A stretch of 64,000 nucleotides of DNA from Ktedonobacterales bacterium (GCA_036557285.1 DATBHW010000076.1:124001-188000); one strand, 5' to 3'; counted from the stretch's first letter, positions 34,585 to 43,966 are shown. Notes: generated by a model from the letters alone, not told the origin. Numbers and translations: made by a program.

Positions 34585-36669
34585 ATGGCAAAACGCCCGC
34601 TCACCCTGGAGGATTTCTGGTCGCTCAAGCTGGTAAGCGAGCCGCAGGTCTCGCCCGACGGGGCCAGCGTTGCCTACGTAGTGGGCGGCTACGATGAGAC
34701 GCACAATACGCTCCATTCGGCTATCTGGCTGGCGGCATTGCCGGACGGCCAGACACGCCAGTTCACCAGCGGCGAAACCCAGGACATGCAGCCAGCCTGG
34801 TCGCCCGACGGCAAGCGCCTGGCCTTCGTCTCCGCCCGCCACGAAAGCAAACCACAGATTTTCGTGATGGACGTAAGCGGGGGCGAAGCCCGCCGCCTGA
34901 CCACCGCGCCCGATGGCGCGACCTCGCCGGTCTGGTCCCCCGATGGCAAGCGCCTCTGCTATAGTTCCGGCCCGGAAACCGACGAGCAGCAAATCCCCCA
35001 GGAAGTGGACTGGCTCAAAGCACACGCCGATCTGGAAAAGAGTGCGCCACGCCTGCGCCTCCAGCGCGCGCTCCAGACGCGCTTTGATGGGCGCGGCTTC
35101 CTGGATCGGCGCAGCCACCTGTTCCTCATCGCGGTAGACGAGCCAGGAGCCGAGCCGCGCCAGTTGACAACCGGAAATTACGATGATGGACAGGCGGTCT
35201 GGTCGCCCGACGGCGCGCTGATCGCTTTTGTCGCCAATCGCCAGAAAGACGCCGAGCATACGTTCGCCGCCGACATCTGGACAGTAGACGTAGAGAGCGG
35301 CGAACTGAAGCGCCTCACCGATGGCAGCCTGAGCGCCTCCTTCCCCGCCTGGTCGCCCAACGGGCAGACGCTCGCCTTTTATGCCGACCTCGACATGACC
35401 AGACACCCCTACTATGACACCCAGGTCTGGATTGTCTCGCGGGCGGGCGGCGATCAGCGCAATCTCACCGCGTCACTAGACCGGGGCTGGGGCGGGATTC
35501 AGCCAGACTACCTGTTTCCTGATCCAGCGGCTCCCGCCTGGGCGCCCGATGGAAAAAGCCTCTATTTTACTGTCGGCGATCAGGGCAGCAGCGTCATCTT
35601 CGCTCTTTCGCTGGAGTCGGGAGAAACGCGGCGCGTCTCAAACGACGCGGTGGATGTGGCAAGGGTATCCTGCGCGGCTGACGGTAAAACGCTCGTCTGT
35701 CTTGCCGCCACAGCTACCCAGCCCTACGAGGTCTGCGTCGTGCCTGCCAGCGGCGGTTCGCTGCGGTTCATCACCGAAACCAACCGCGCCCTGCTGGAAG
35801 AGGTCACACTGGCTGCGCCGGAGCGCATCAGCTTCACCGGCCCCGACGACTGGGAGATCGAAGGCTGGCTCTACAAACCGAATGACGCGGAGCGCCGACG
35901 CCCCTATCCGCTGATTCTGCACGTTCACGGCGGGCCGAATGGCTCCTGGGGCCACAGCTTTTTCTTCCAGGCGCAGGCGCTTGCCGGAGCAGGCTACGCC
36001 TCGCTCTATCTCAATCCGCGTGGCAGCAATGGCTATGGCGTGCAGTTCGCCCGCGCCGCCGATTGGGGCAAAAAAGATTATCTCGATCTGATGGCGGGCG
36101 TTGATGCTGTACTGGCCGGGGGCGAAGTAGACCCGGCGCGGCTGGGCGTCACCGGCATCTCTTACGGCGGCTACATGACAAACTGGATCGTGGGGCATAC
36201 GACACGCTTTGCCGCTGCCGTCTCGGTCAATGGGATTTCCAACCTGACCAGCTTTTACGGCGTCAGCGACATCGGCGCGCTCTGGTTCCCGCCGAAGTTT
36301 GGCGACTTCTGGGCCAGCGAAGAAAGCTGGCGGCTCTACCGCGAGCATTCGCCCATCACCTACGTGGCGAATATCGCCACGCCGCTGCTGCTGCTTCAGG
36401 CGGAAAACGATTATCGCTGCCCCATCGAGCAGGGCGAGCAGATGCTCAGCGCGCTGCGGGTACGGCGTCAAACGGTGGAACTCATTCGCTTCCCCGGCGC
36501 CAGCCATATCATTGCCGCGAGCGCCGCGCCGCTCCATCGCTACTTCCAGTGGAAACTGACGCTGGATTGGTTCGAGCGTTATCTGAAGGGTGAGCAAAGT
36601 AAAGCAGCCGAAGAGGCCGCGCCTGTTGGCGCAGCCGTCGAGGGGACCGTTCAGGCTCCGCACGAGTAG
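34585..36669 (+). CDS. S9 family (prolyl oligopeptidase/acylaminoacyl-peptidase-like) serine peptidase
   Basis: This is a 694-residue protein. Residues about 10-400 form a beta-propeller built of repeated WSPDGKRLAF-type blades. The C-terminal alpha/beta-hydrolase domain holds HVHGGPNGSWG, the nucleophile GISYGGYM (S526), AENDYRCP (D609) and GASHI (H641). The family removes blocked or dipeptidyl N-terminal residues. There is no signal peptide, so it is cytosolic. It lies in the same direction between the small- and large-subunit genes of the molybdoenzyme, 7 bp after one and 10 bp before the other, hence co-transcribed. AGGAGG is 10-13 nt before the ATG. Confidence 0.92.
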   Translation: MAKRPLTLEDFWSLKLVSEPQVSPDGASVAYVVGGYDETHNTLHSAIWLAALPDGQTRQFTSGETQDMQPAWSPDGKRLAFVSARHESKPQIFVMDVSGGEARRLTTAPDGATSPVWSPDGKRLCYSSGPETDEQQIPQEVDWLKAHADLEKSAPRLRLQRALQTRFDGRGFLDRRSHLFLIAVDEPGAEPRQLTTGNYDDGQAVWSPDGALIAFVANRQKDAEHTFAADIWTVDVESGELKRLTDGSLSASFPAWSPNGQTLAFYADLDMTRHPYYDTQVWIVSRAGGDQRNLTASLDRGWGGIQPDYLFPDPAAPAWAPDGKSLYFTVGDQGSSVIFALSLESGETRRVSNDAVDVARVSCAADGKTLVCLAATATQPYEVCVVPASGGSLRFITETNRALLEEVTLAAPERISFTGPDDWEIEGWLYKPNDAERRRPYPLILHVHGGPNGSWGHSFFFQAQALAGAGYASLYLNPRGSNGYGVQFARAADWGKKDYLDLMAGVDAVLAGGEVDPARLGVTGISYGGYMTNWIVGHTTRFAAAVSVNGISNLTSFYGVSDIGALWFPPKFGDFWASEESWRLYREHSPITYVANIATPLLLLQAENDYRCPIEQGEQMLSALRVRRQTVELIRFPGASHIIAASAAPLHRYFQWKLTLDWFERYLKGEQSKAAEEAAPVGAAVEGTVQAPHE

Positions 36670-36679
36670 GGAGTTTCCG

Positions 36680-38995
36680 ATGATTGGCAAATCGCTTCCC
36701 AAGATTGATAGCTACGCGAAAGTGACCGGGGCGGCGCGCTACGCCGACGATATGAAGCTCCCGCGCATGGCCTCGGGGCGCATTCTGCGCAGCCCCCACC
36801 CGCACGCGCTGATTACGCGGTTGGATACCTCGCGGGCGCGTGCCCTGCCTGGCGTCCTCGATGTCATCACCGGGCATGATCTGCCCAACCTGTTCGGCAT
36901 CATGCCCACCACCCAGGACGAGTACCCCTTCGCCATCGAGAGAGTGCGCTACGTGGGCGAGCCGGTTGCGGCTGTCTGCGCGATAGACGAAGAAACCGCC
37001 GAAGAGGCGCTGGACCTGATCGAAGTTGACTATACGATACTTCCGGCGGTGCTCTCCATTGAAGAGGCGCTGGCCCACGAAGACCTCAAGATTCACGAAG
37101 AGATGAAGCGCGGCAATGTCATGAAAGAGGTTCACCTGGACTTTGGCAGCGTGCAAGAGGGCTTCGAGGAAGCTGATCTGGTCCGCGAAGATACGTTCTT
37201 CTTCGAGGGGACGACACACGCGCCTATGGAAGAACACTCATGCGTGGCCGATTGCAACGCCGACGGCAAGATCACGCTCTGGACCTCGACGCAAACGCCG
37301 CACTACGTTCACCGCGAAGTCGCCAAGGTTCTGGAGATACCGCGCAGCCATCTGCGTGTGATTGTGCCGCCGGTTGGTGGCGGCTTCGGCGGCAAGTGCG
37401 AGCCGTTCGCGCATGACTTCGCGGCCTGCCTCTTCGCTAAGAGACATGGGCGGCCCATCAAGTTCACGCTCAGCCGCGAAGAAGTCTTTTACTGCCATCG
37501 CGGGCGGCATCCCGTCAAGATGATTCTGAAGACGGGTGTCAAGCAGGACGGCACGATTACCGCCGTCCATCTGCAAACGTTTTTGGATGGCGGCGCGTAT
37601 GCCAGCTATGGCCTCGCCACCGTCTATTATACCGGCGCATTGCTCACCGTCACCTACAAGATTCCGCGTTACAAGTTCGACGGCATGCGCCTCTATACCA
37701 ACAAGCCCGCCTGCGGCCCCAAGCGCGGACACGGCTCGACCCAGCCACGCTACGCCTTCGAGTGCCAGCTTGATAAGATCGCTGAGCAGCTTGGCCTCGA
37801 TCCAGCGGCCTATCGCCAGCAGATCGCTATCGAGCCGTACTCCGCAACAGTCAACGGCCTGCGCGTCACAAGCTGCGGGCTGGTCGAATGTGTGGACAAA
37901 GTTGTCGCGGCCTCGGACTGGAAGGCGCGCCGCCATCGTCTGCCGCCGGGGCGCGGGCTAGGTGTCGCTATCAGTTCCTATGTGACGGGCGCGGGCAAAG
38001 CCATCTACTGGAACGATATGCCGCACTCCGGCGTGATCGTCACCATTGATCGCGGCGGCGGCGTGGCCGTCCTGTGCGGCTCCTCCGACATCGGCCAGGG
38101 GTCCGATACCATGTTGGCAACCGTCGTCGCTGAAGAGCTTGGCGTCGAACTTTCCGACATTCGCGTCTATACCGGCGACACCGATCTGACGCCAGTAGAC
38201 CTGGGCAGCTACTCGTCGCGCGTCACCTTCATGGCGGGCAACGCCGCGCGCGAGGGAGCGTTGAAGCTGCGCGCCTGGCTGCTGGAGGCCGCCAGCGAAC
38301 TGCTGCACGTTCCGGCTGAGCGCCTGACCGCCGCTGACCGCGCTATCTTCTGTACCGACGACCCTGAAAAGCGCGTCTCCTTCGCCGAAGCGGCGGAGAA
38401 AGCCGAATCAGTACACGGCACGCTCAGCGCCGTTGGCTCGTACAAGCCGCCCAAGCTCGGCGGCCAGTTCAAGGGTTCGGGCGTGGGCATCTCGCCAGCT
38501 TACAGCTATACCGCCTGCGTGGCCGAGGTGCAGGTAGACCCGGAGACCTACGACATCAAGGTCGAAAAGCTGTGGGTCGCGCACGACTGTGGGCGGGCGC
38601 TCAATCCCACGCTGGTTGAGGGGCAGATCGAGGGCAGCGCCTATATGGGCTTTGGCGAAGCTGTCCTGGAAGAGCAGGTGTTCCGCAAGGGGCTGCACAA
38701 GATTCCATCGCTGCTGGAATACAAGCTGCCGACGATCTACGACACGCCAGAAATCGTGGCGATGCACGTCGAAACGCACGACCTGGAAGGCCCGTATGGC
38801 GCGAAAGAGGCCGGTGAAGGGCCGCTCAACCCGATCATTCCGGCGATTGCCAACGCCGTCTATGACGCCATCGGCGCGCGCGTGGACAGCACGCCGATCA
38901 CGCCCGACAAGATCGCCCAAGCCCTGAAGGCGCAGCAGCGCCAGAAAGCCAGCAGCCCGCGCCCACAGCCGAAAGCGCCTGCTGTGCCAGTGTAA
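36680..38995 (+). CDS. Molybdopterin-binding large subunit of a 4-hydroxybenzoyl-CoA-reductase-like enzyme (HcrA/CoxL family)
   Basis: The 771-residue subunit opens with SLPKIDSYAKVTGAARYADD, followed by the cofactor-binding PPVGGGFGGKCEPF, TNKPACGPKRGHGSTQPRYA and DIGQGSDTMLATVVAEELGV, and ends with KEAGEGPLNPIIPAIANAV, where E713 is the expected catalytic Glu. In this family it binds the molybdenum cofactor and the substrate. Partners are the 2Fe-2S gene upstream and the Cys-rich flavin subunit downstream. An in-frame extension upstream overlaps the peptidase gene and has no support. The ribosome site GGGAG lies about 7 nt before the ATG. Confidence 0.9.
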   Translation: MIGKSLPKIDSYAKVTGAARYADDMKLPRMASGRILRSPHPHALITRLDTSRARALPGVLDVITGHDLPNLFGIMPTTQDEYPFAIERVRYVGEPVAAVCAIDEETAEEALDLIEVDYTILPAVLSIEEALAHEDLKIHEEMKRGNVMKEVHLDFGSVQEGFEEADLVREDTFFFEGTTHAPMEEHSCVADCNADGKITLWTSTQTPHYVHREVAKVLEIPRSHLRVIVPPVGGGFGGKCEPFAHDFAACLFAKRHGRPIKFTLSREEVFYCHRGRHPVKMILKTGVKQDGTITAVHLQTFLDGGAYASYGLATVYYTGALLTVTYKIPRYKFDGMRLYTNKPACGPKRGHGSTQPRYAFECQLDKIAEQLGLDPAAYRQQIAIEPYSATVNGLRVTSCGLVECVDKVVAASDWKARRHRLPPGRGLGVAISSYVTGAGKAIYWNDMPHSGVIVTIDRGGGVAVLCGSSDIGQGSDTMLATVVAEELGVELSDIRVYTGDTDLTPVDLGSYSSRVTFMAGNAAREGALKLRAWLLEAASELLHVPAERLTAADRAIFCTDDPEKRVSFAEAAEKAESVHGTLSAVGSYKPPKLGGQFKGSGVGISPAYSYTACVAEVQVDPETYDIKVEKLWVAHDCGRALNPTLVEGQIEGSAYMGFGEAVLEEQVFRKGLHKIPSLLEYKLPTIYDTPEIVAMHVETHDLEGPYGAKEAGEGPLNPIIPAIANAVYDAIGARVDSTPITPDKIAQALKAQQRQKASSPRPQPKAPAVPV

Positions 38996-38998
38996 CTC

Positions 38999-39106
38999 GT
39001 ACCGCCGCCGTCTCGGCGGCCAACCGAACGCCTGAGCGAACGCGACGCTTCAGTGAGCAACGTTCGCGTTTGCGCAGCGTTGCGCCGCCAGGGACGGCGG
39101 CGGTAC
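38999..39106. repeat. GCCGCC-type palindromic repeat inside the molybdoenzyme operon
   Basis: GTACCGCCGCCGTC (38999-39012) and its perfect complement GACGGCGGCGGTAC (39093-39106) bound a 108-bp element with further inner dyads (CGAACG/CGTTCG). It starts 3 bp after the large-subunit stop. Confidence 0.75.
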
Positions 39107-39163
39107 ACGCGGGGGTTCATTCTAAAAACTACGATTGCAATTAAAGAAGGGGGTGATGCCGCG

Positions 39164-40174
39164 ATGATGCGACTACCCAGGTTTGCATATCGCTCGGCGC
39201 GAACGGTAGAAGAGGCGCTGGGCTGGCTGAGCGAGTTTGAGGGCGGCATTGATAAAGACCCGGAGGCCCGCGCCATGTTGATGGCCGGGGGAACGGATGT
39301 GCTGCCCAACATGAAGCACCGCATCTTCACGCCGCAAGTCGTCGTCGGCTTGCGGGCCGTCTCTGCCCTGCGCGGCATCACTTACCATCCTGAGCATGGC
39401 CTGCGCATCGGCGCGGGCGTCACGCTCACCGAAGTGGCGCGTTCGCCGCTGGTTCAGCAGCATTATGCGGCGCTGGCCCAAGCAGCGGATAGCATTTCCA
39501 CGCCGCAGCTTCGCCAGATGGGCACGATTGGCGGCAACCTCTGCCTGGACACGCGCTGCAACTATTACAACCAATCGGCGTTCTGGCGCAAGGCCCGCGA
39601 TGGCTGCCTGAAGAAAGGCTCGGAGATTTGCCGCGTCGCGCCCAACGGCGAAGGCTGCTATGCCGTCTCGTCCTGCGACACCGCGCCCGCGCTCATGGCC
39701 TTTGGGGCAACCGTGCGCATCGCCTCGAGGGCGGGTGATCGCATCAGGCCCATTGCCGAACTGTATCACGATGATGGCATTCACCCGGTACGCCTGCACG
39801 ACGGCGAAGTACTGACCGATATTTACCTGCCAGCCTCAAGCGCGGGCTGGCGCTCAGTCTACGAAAAGTATCGCGTGCGCGGCTCGTTCGACTTCCCCAT
39901 TGCTAGCGTGGCCGCCGCTGCTCGTTTCGACGGCGATACCTGCGCCGACGTGCGCGTGGTGCTTCAGGCGGTGGCGACCCAACCATTACCCCTGCCAGAG
40001 GTCGAAACGATGCTGCGCGGGCAGCGATGGACGCCGGAACTGATCGAAAGCGCCGCAGAAAGCGCCTATCGCCTGGCCCATCCGATGGACAACACCCCTG
40101 GCACGATTGCCCTGCGCCGCCGGATGGTAAAATCATATACGCGCCGCGCGCTGGAGGCGCTCCTGGCACAGTAA
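39164..40174 (+). CDS. FAD subunit with extra 4Fe-4S loop, 4-hydroxybenzoyl-CoA reductase beta-like (HcrB type)
   Basis: This 336-residue flavin subunit has MLMAGGTDVLPNMKH and QMGTIGGNLCLDTRCNYYNQ. After these comes the insertion that distinguishes 4-hydroxybenzoyl-CoA reductase from other family members. Its Cys132, 148, 156 and 165 have spacings 16, 8 and 9, the same as the four 4Fe-4S ligands recalled for the Thauera enzyme. This strongly suggests a reductive, CoA-ester enzyme. The start is the ATG 8-9 nt after AAGGGGG; an upstream in-frame extension runs through the palindromic repeat and is not real. Confidence 0.88.
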   Translation: MMRLPRFAYRSARTVEEALGWLSEFEGGIDKDPEARAMLMAGGTDVLPNMKHRIFTPQVVVGLRAVSALRGITYHPEHGLRIGAGVTLTEVARSPLVQQHYAALAQAADSISTPQLRQMGTIGGNLCLDTRCNYYNQSAFWRKARDGCLKKGSEICRVAPNGEGCYAVSSCDTAPALMAFGATVRIASRAGDRIRPIAELYHDDGIHPVRLHDGEVLTDIYLPASSAGWRSVYEKYRVRGSFDFPIASVAAAARFDGDTCADVRVVLQAVATQPLPLPEVETMLRGQRWTPELIESAAESAYRLAHPMDNTPGTIALRRRMVKSYTRRALEALLAQ

Positions 40175-40231
40175 GTACCATACATAGCAGCAGCGTCGCT
40201 CCTCTTGTTGAAAGGAAAAGGAAAGGGAACC

Positions 40232-41032
40232 ATGAGTACAACCGCAGAACGAACCCTGGTCAACTATACCGCCACCGAAGGCATTGGCGTCATCGAGCTT
40301 ACCAATCCCCCGGCCAACACCTACAGCTTCGAGATGATGAGTCAACTTGACGCGGCCATCTTGCAGGCTCGTTTCGATGAAAGCGTACATGTCTTGCTGG
40401 TGCGCGGCTCTGGCGAGAAGTTCTTCAGCGCGGGCGCGGAGATCAGCATGCTCAACGCGGTCACGCCGACTTTCAAGTATTATTTCTGCCTGCACGCCAA
40501 CGAGACGCTGACGCGCCTGGAGCAGACGCCCAAGCTGGTCATCGCGGCGCTCAACGGGCACACTGTTGGCGGCGGCCTGGAGATCGCTCTGGCCTGCGAC
40601 ATTCGCATTGCGCGGCGGGGCGGCGGCAAAGTTGGCTTGCCGGAAGTCAATCTGGGCGTGCTGCCCGGCACCGGCGGCACCCAGCGGCTGGCGCGTGCGC
40701 TGCCCAAGAACAAAGCCATCGAACTGATGATCGAAGGCAAACTCATCAGCTTCGAGGATGCCCAGGAGTTGGGGCTGATCAACTATATTTATGAGTCGGA
40801 AGGCTACTGGGATCGGGTCATGGACTTCGCGCGCGGCTTCTGCCCCCCCAACAAAGCCGCCAAAGCCGTCGGGCGCATCAAGCGTTCGGTCCAGTCAGGG
40901 TCGGAAGTCGCCTTCTCCGAGGCGCTGGCGATTGAGCGAGAGTTGCAGCAGCTCCTCTTCCAGAGCGAAGACGCCAAAGAAGGCATTGCCGCTTATGTCG
41001 AAAAGCGGCAGGCGCAGTTCCAGGGTCGCTAG
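40232..41032 (+). CDS. Enoyl-CoA hydratase/isomerase family protein
   Basis: The 266-residue crotonase-fold protein has ELTNPPANTYSFEMM, the oxyanion-hole segments FSAGAEISML and GHTVGGGLEIALACD, and GVLPGTGGTQRLARAL. It should hydrate or isomerise an unsaturated acyl-CoA, fitting a role downstream of the aryl-CoA enzymes. The ATG has AAGGGAA 2-8 nt upstream; an in-frame extension of 27 nt has no support. It is the last gene of the cluster, followed by a clear terminator. Confidence 0.9.
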   Translation: MSTTAERTLVNYTATEGIGVIELTNPPANTYSFEMMSQLDAAILQARFDESVHVLLVRGSGEKFFSAGAEISMLNAVTPTFKYYFCLHANETLTRLEQTPKLVIAALNGHTVGGGLEIALACDIRIARRGGGKVGLPEVNLGVLPGTGGTQRLARALPKNKAIELMIEGKLISFEDAQELGLINYIYESEGYWDRVMDFARGFCPPNKAAKAVGRIKRSVQSGSEVAFSEALAIERELQQLLFQSEDAKEGIAAYVEKRQAQFQGR

Positions 41033-41042
41033 CCGACGGCTA

Positions 41043-41077
41043 AAGACCGCGCCTGGGGAGTGTGCAGGCGCGGTCTT
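41043..41077 (+). terminator. Terminator of the aromatic-CoA cluster
   Basis: AAGACCGCGCCTG and its perfect complement CAGGCGCGGTCTT form a 13-bp stem with a 9-nt loop, 11 bp after the hydratase stop. The pyrimidine run behind it is short. Confidence 0.8.
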
Positions 41078-41187
41078 ACCCTTCTGCCTAAAATAACACG
41101 GGAGCAGCCTCATGACCATGCTGAGCCGTCTTGTCGGTCTACCACGACCCCGATCATCCTTCGGCGATTGCCCTCTCTGTAGCCAAT

Positions 41188-42093
41188 TCATAACACCAGC
41201 CGCTGCAACATGTCAGAGAGTTCATCAACGGCGGGACGACGCGCAGGATCAGGCTCAAGACAGCCATCAACAGCCTGTGCGAACAGCGCCGGGACACGGC
41301 GATGCGAGCGAATTGACACCGCCCGGCGCTCCAGTTGGGGATACTTCATGCGCTTGTCATAGCCAGCAAACGGGCGCAAGCCGCTGGCAGCCTCAAAAAG
41401 AACCGCCCCTATCCCCCATACATCAGTGGCCGCGCTCACCAGATCGCCACGCGCCTGCTCCGGGGCCATGTAGATACGTGTCCCCGCGCCCCGGTGTCCC
41501 CGTCCAGGCGGGCGAGCAAGGCTCAGATCAAGCACTTTCGCCACTCCACAGGTAGAGATGATATTGGAAGGTTTCAGGTCCAGATGCAGCAGCCGGTGCA
41601 AGTGAAGATAACGCACCGCCGAACAGAGATGCAGGCCCAGGTACACCACATCCGAAAGTGGGAGCCGACGCCGCCTCTCATCCAGCAGCGCCTCAAGCGT
41701 GTCCCCTGTCAGCGTCTCCAGAATCATCATGGGATGTGGGGCTTCAATCACCTCATATGCGCGAACCAGATGCGGATGGCAGAACCGCTGGAGGAGCCGC
41801 CCTTCGCGGCGAAGCCTGCGCCGATCATCCAGGTCGTCCAGGCAATCCGCCCTCAGCGCCTTGGCGACACAGCTACAATGCCGCTCGTGGCTCCACACAT
41901 CGTAAATATCGTAGGTGCGCGTGCGACGGAGATGGTCAACAACGCTGTAGCCAGGCGCAAGGAGCGTCCCCGCTGCCAGTGGCGGGATGTCCTCGCCAGC
42001 GTCATGCCTGTCATCGCTGCTTTTGTCTCTTAGGGAAGCCACCGGCGCCGCTGGCGCTTCCTGCTGCTCTTGTAGAAGCATTGTATCCCTCAT
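41188..42093 (-). CDS. Divergent Ser/Thr protein-kinase-like protein
   Basis: The 301-residue protein has a kinase fold: VAKALRAD (Lys), a catalytic loop HLDLKPSN in place of HRDxKPxN, KVLDLSLARPPG with DLS in place of DFG, and IYMAPEQARGD. The Gly-rich loop is also unclear (LLAPGYSVVDHLRRTRTYDI). It has no transmembrane helix. It starts 11 bp after the ABC exporter stop and is evidently its operon partner. Activity may be altered or lost because of the changed motifs. The ATG at 42081, after AGGG, is an alternative start. Confidence 0.8.
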   Translation of the reverse strand: MRDTMLLQEQQEAPAAPVASLRDKSSDDRHDAGEDIPPLAAGTLLAPGYSVVDHLRRTRTYDIYDVWSHERHCSCVAKALRADCLDDLDDRRRLRREGRLLQRFCHPHLVRAYEVIEAPHPMMILETLTGDTLEALLDERRRRLPLSDVVYLGLHLCSAVRYLHLHRLLHLDLKPSNIISTCGVAKVLDLSLARPPGRGHRGAGTRIYMAPEQARGDLVSAATDVWGIGAVLFEAASGLRPFAGYDKRMKYPQLERRAVSIRSHRRVPALFAQAVDGCLEPDPARRPAVDELSDMLQRLVL

Positions 42094-42104
42094 AAGACTC
42101 TCAC

Positions 42105-43946
42105 TCAGATGCTGCTAACCAGCGAAATTGACGTATCAGCGTGATGGAGTTTATAGAGTTTCGCGTAAGCGCCGTCTTGCTCTAGCAGTTCTTGATGGGT
42201 ACCCCGTTCGATGATGCGCCCATGATCCAGCACCACAATCGCGCTCGCATCACGCACCATCATAAGCTGATGGGAAATTATGATCGTCGTCCTTCCGCTC
42301 ATCAAGCGCCGGAGCAGTTCCAGAATATGCTGCCCCGACTCGACATCCAGGCCAGTGGTCGGCTCATCCAGCAGCAGAATGGGAGCATTCCGTATCAGCG
42401 CGCGAGCAATAGCGATCCGCTGGCGCTGCCCCCCGGAAAGGCGGCGGCCCTTCTGCCCCACGATGGTGTTGTACCCATCCGGCAGAGCGGTGATAAACTC
42501 ATGCGCGTCGGCTGCCTGCGCCGCGCTGACAATCTCCTCATCTGTCGCCCCTGGTCGCCCATAGGCAATATTTTCCCGAATCGTGCCATCGAAGACCAGC
42601 GTCTCCTGAAGAAGAACGGCAACGTTCTCACGCAGCGCGTGCAGACTCAGGTCACACAGATCATGACTATCGAGCAGGATATGGCCCGTCGCTGGATCAT
42701 AGAAGCGCAGCAGCAGCTTAGTCAGCGTTGATTTGCCCGCGCCGCTCGGCCCCACAAGCGCCAGAATCTCCCCTGGCTTGATCTGCAACGAGATCTCTGA
42801 AACCGCCTCATACTCCGTCCCTGGATAGCGAAATGACACCCCATCGAACCTGATAGTCCCTTCCGCTCGTTCCAGCGGCGTCGGGTCCGGGCGCTCTGTC
42901 ACTCCAGGCTTCTGGTCAAGGAACTCGATGATTCGCTCGGCGCTGGCCGAAGCGGAAGAGAAAGAGTTGGCCTGGCTGGTAAGGCTGCGAATAGGGCTGT
43001 AGAGCTGGCTGATGTAGGCGATGAAGATAAGCAGACCGCCAATGGAAAGCTGCCCTCTGGTGAGTTCCCAGGTGCCCAGGCCCACAACGGCAAGCACACC
43101 GCCCAGTTCGATAATATCAACCAGCGGCCTATAGACCGCTTTGAGGCGGGTCGAGGCCATCTGCACAGCTACACGGCCCAGGTTCCCTTGATAGAAGCGA
43201 TCAACCTCCTCGTCCTGGCGATTGTATGCCTGGACAAGCTGAGCATTGGAAAGGCTCTCCTCAGCAACAGCACTGATCGATCCACTCAAACGCCGCTGCT
43301 CGCGCGAGACGCGCTTAATCTTGCGCGAGAAATAGCGGGCAGCAAGCCAGAACAGCGGCGCGACACACAGCGTAATCAGCGCAAGCTCCCATTGGAGATA
43401 GAACAGCGCCCCAATAAAGAAGATAATCTGGAACAGGTAGGTAAGGATCGAGACAATCCCTGAAAGGACAAACTCCTCCACTGCTGAGCTATCACTGGTT
43501 AGCCGCGCAAGAATATCACCGAGTTGGCGCTGCTCGAAAAAATCGAGCGACAGCGTGTGCAGATGGCGAAAGAAGTTGGTGCGCAGTGACAGCAAAAAAC
43601 GCTCCGCAACCCAGGTGGAAAGATACTGATCGCAAAAACTCACCAGGCCGTCCAGAAGGAGCAGGCTAAGATAAGCAAGTGCTATCCAACCAAAGAGTTC
43701 CAGATCGCGTGGCAGCAGTACCTCGTCCACCAGCAGCTTATACATCCAGATAGTAACCGTTTCTATGGCCGGGGCGAGGATCACAAAAAGCAAGATGGGC
43801 AAGAACCAGCGGCGGTATCCCCGCGTGTAGGGCCAGAAGCGCCGGAAGATTTGCCACACCGACAGCGCGGGCGCTGGAGCCACAGGTGATTGATCTGCCA
43901 CTGCCTTTGCAGCGGCCCTGCCGCGCGTTACCCGAAATCCAGCCAT
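42105..43946 (-). CDS. ABC transporter, fused permease and ATPase (MsbA/exporter type)
   Basis: The 613-residue half-transporter has about six transmembrane helices (about 35-320), then an ATPase: Walker A LVGPSGAGKSTL, Q-loop VLLQET, signature LSGGQRQRIAIARAL, Walker B ILLLDEPTTGLD and H-loop IIISHQ. The Cys-peptidase domain that trims leader peptides in some bacteriocin exporters is absent. A homodimer would export a lipid, drug or peptide. Upstream lies a tiny cationic peptide gene and downstream a kinase-like gene, which suggests export of that peptide (inference). Confidence 0.92.
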   Translation of the reverse strand: MAGFRVTRGRAAAKAVADQSPVAPAPALSVWQIFRRFWPYTRGYRRWFLPILLFVILAPAIETVTIWMYKLLVDEVLLPRDLELFGWIALAYLSLLLLDGLVSFCDQYLSTWVAERFLLSLRTNFFRHLHTLSLDFFEQRQLGDILARLTSDSSAVEEFVLSGIVSILTYLFQIIFFIGALFYLQWELALITLCVAPLFWLAARYFSRKIKRVSREQRRLSGSISAVAEESLSNAQLVQAYNRQDEEVDRFYQGNLGRVAVQMASTRLKAVYRPLVDIIELGGVLAVVGLGTWELTRGQLSIGGLLIFIAYISQLYSPIRSLTSQANSFSSASASAERIIEFLDQKPGVTERPDPTPLERAEGTIRFDGVSFRYPGTEYEAVSEISLQIKPGEILALVGPSGAGKSTLTKLLLRFYDPATGHILLDSHDLCDLSLHALRENVAVLLQETLVFDGTIRENIAYGRPGATDEEIVSAAQAADAHEFITALPDGYNTIVGQKGRRLSGGQRQRIAIARALIRNAPILLLDEPTTGLDVESGQHILELLRRLMSGRTTIIISHQLMMVRDASAIVVLDHGRIIERGTHQELLEQDGAYAKLYKLHHADTSISLVSSI

Positions 43947-43966
43947 CCATCCATCCCTTCAGGCAA

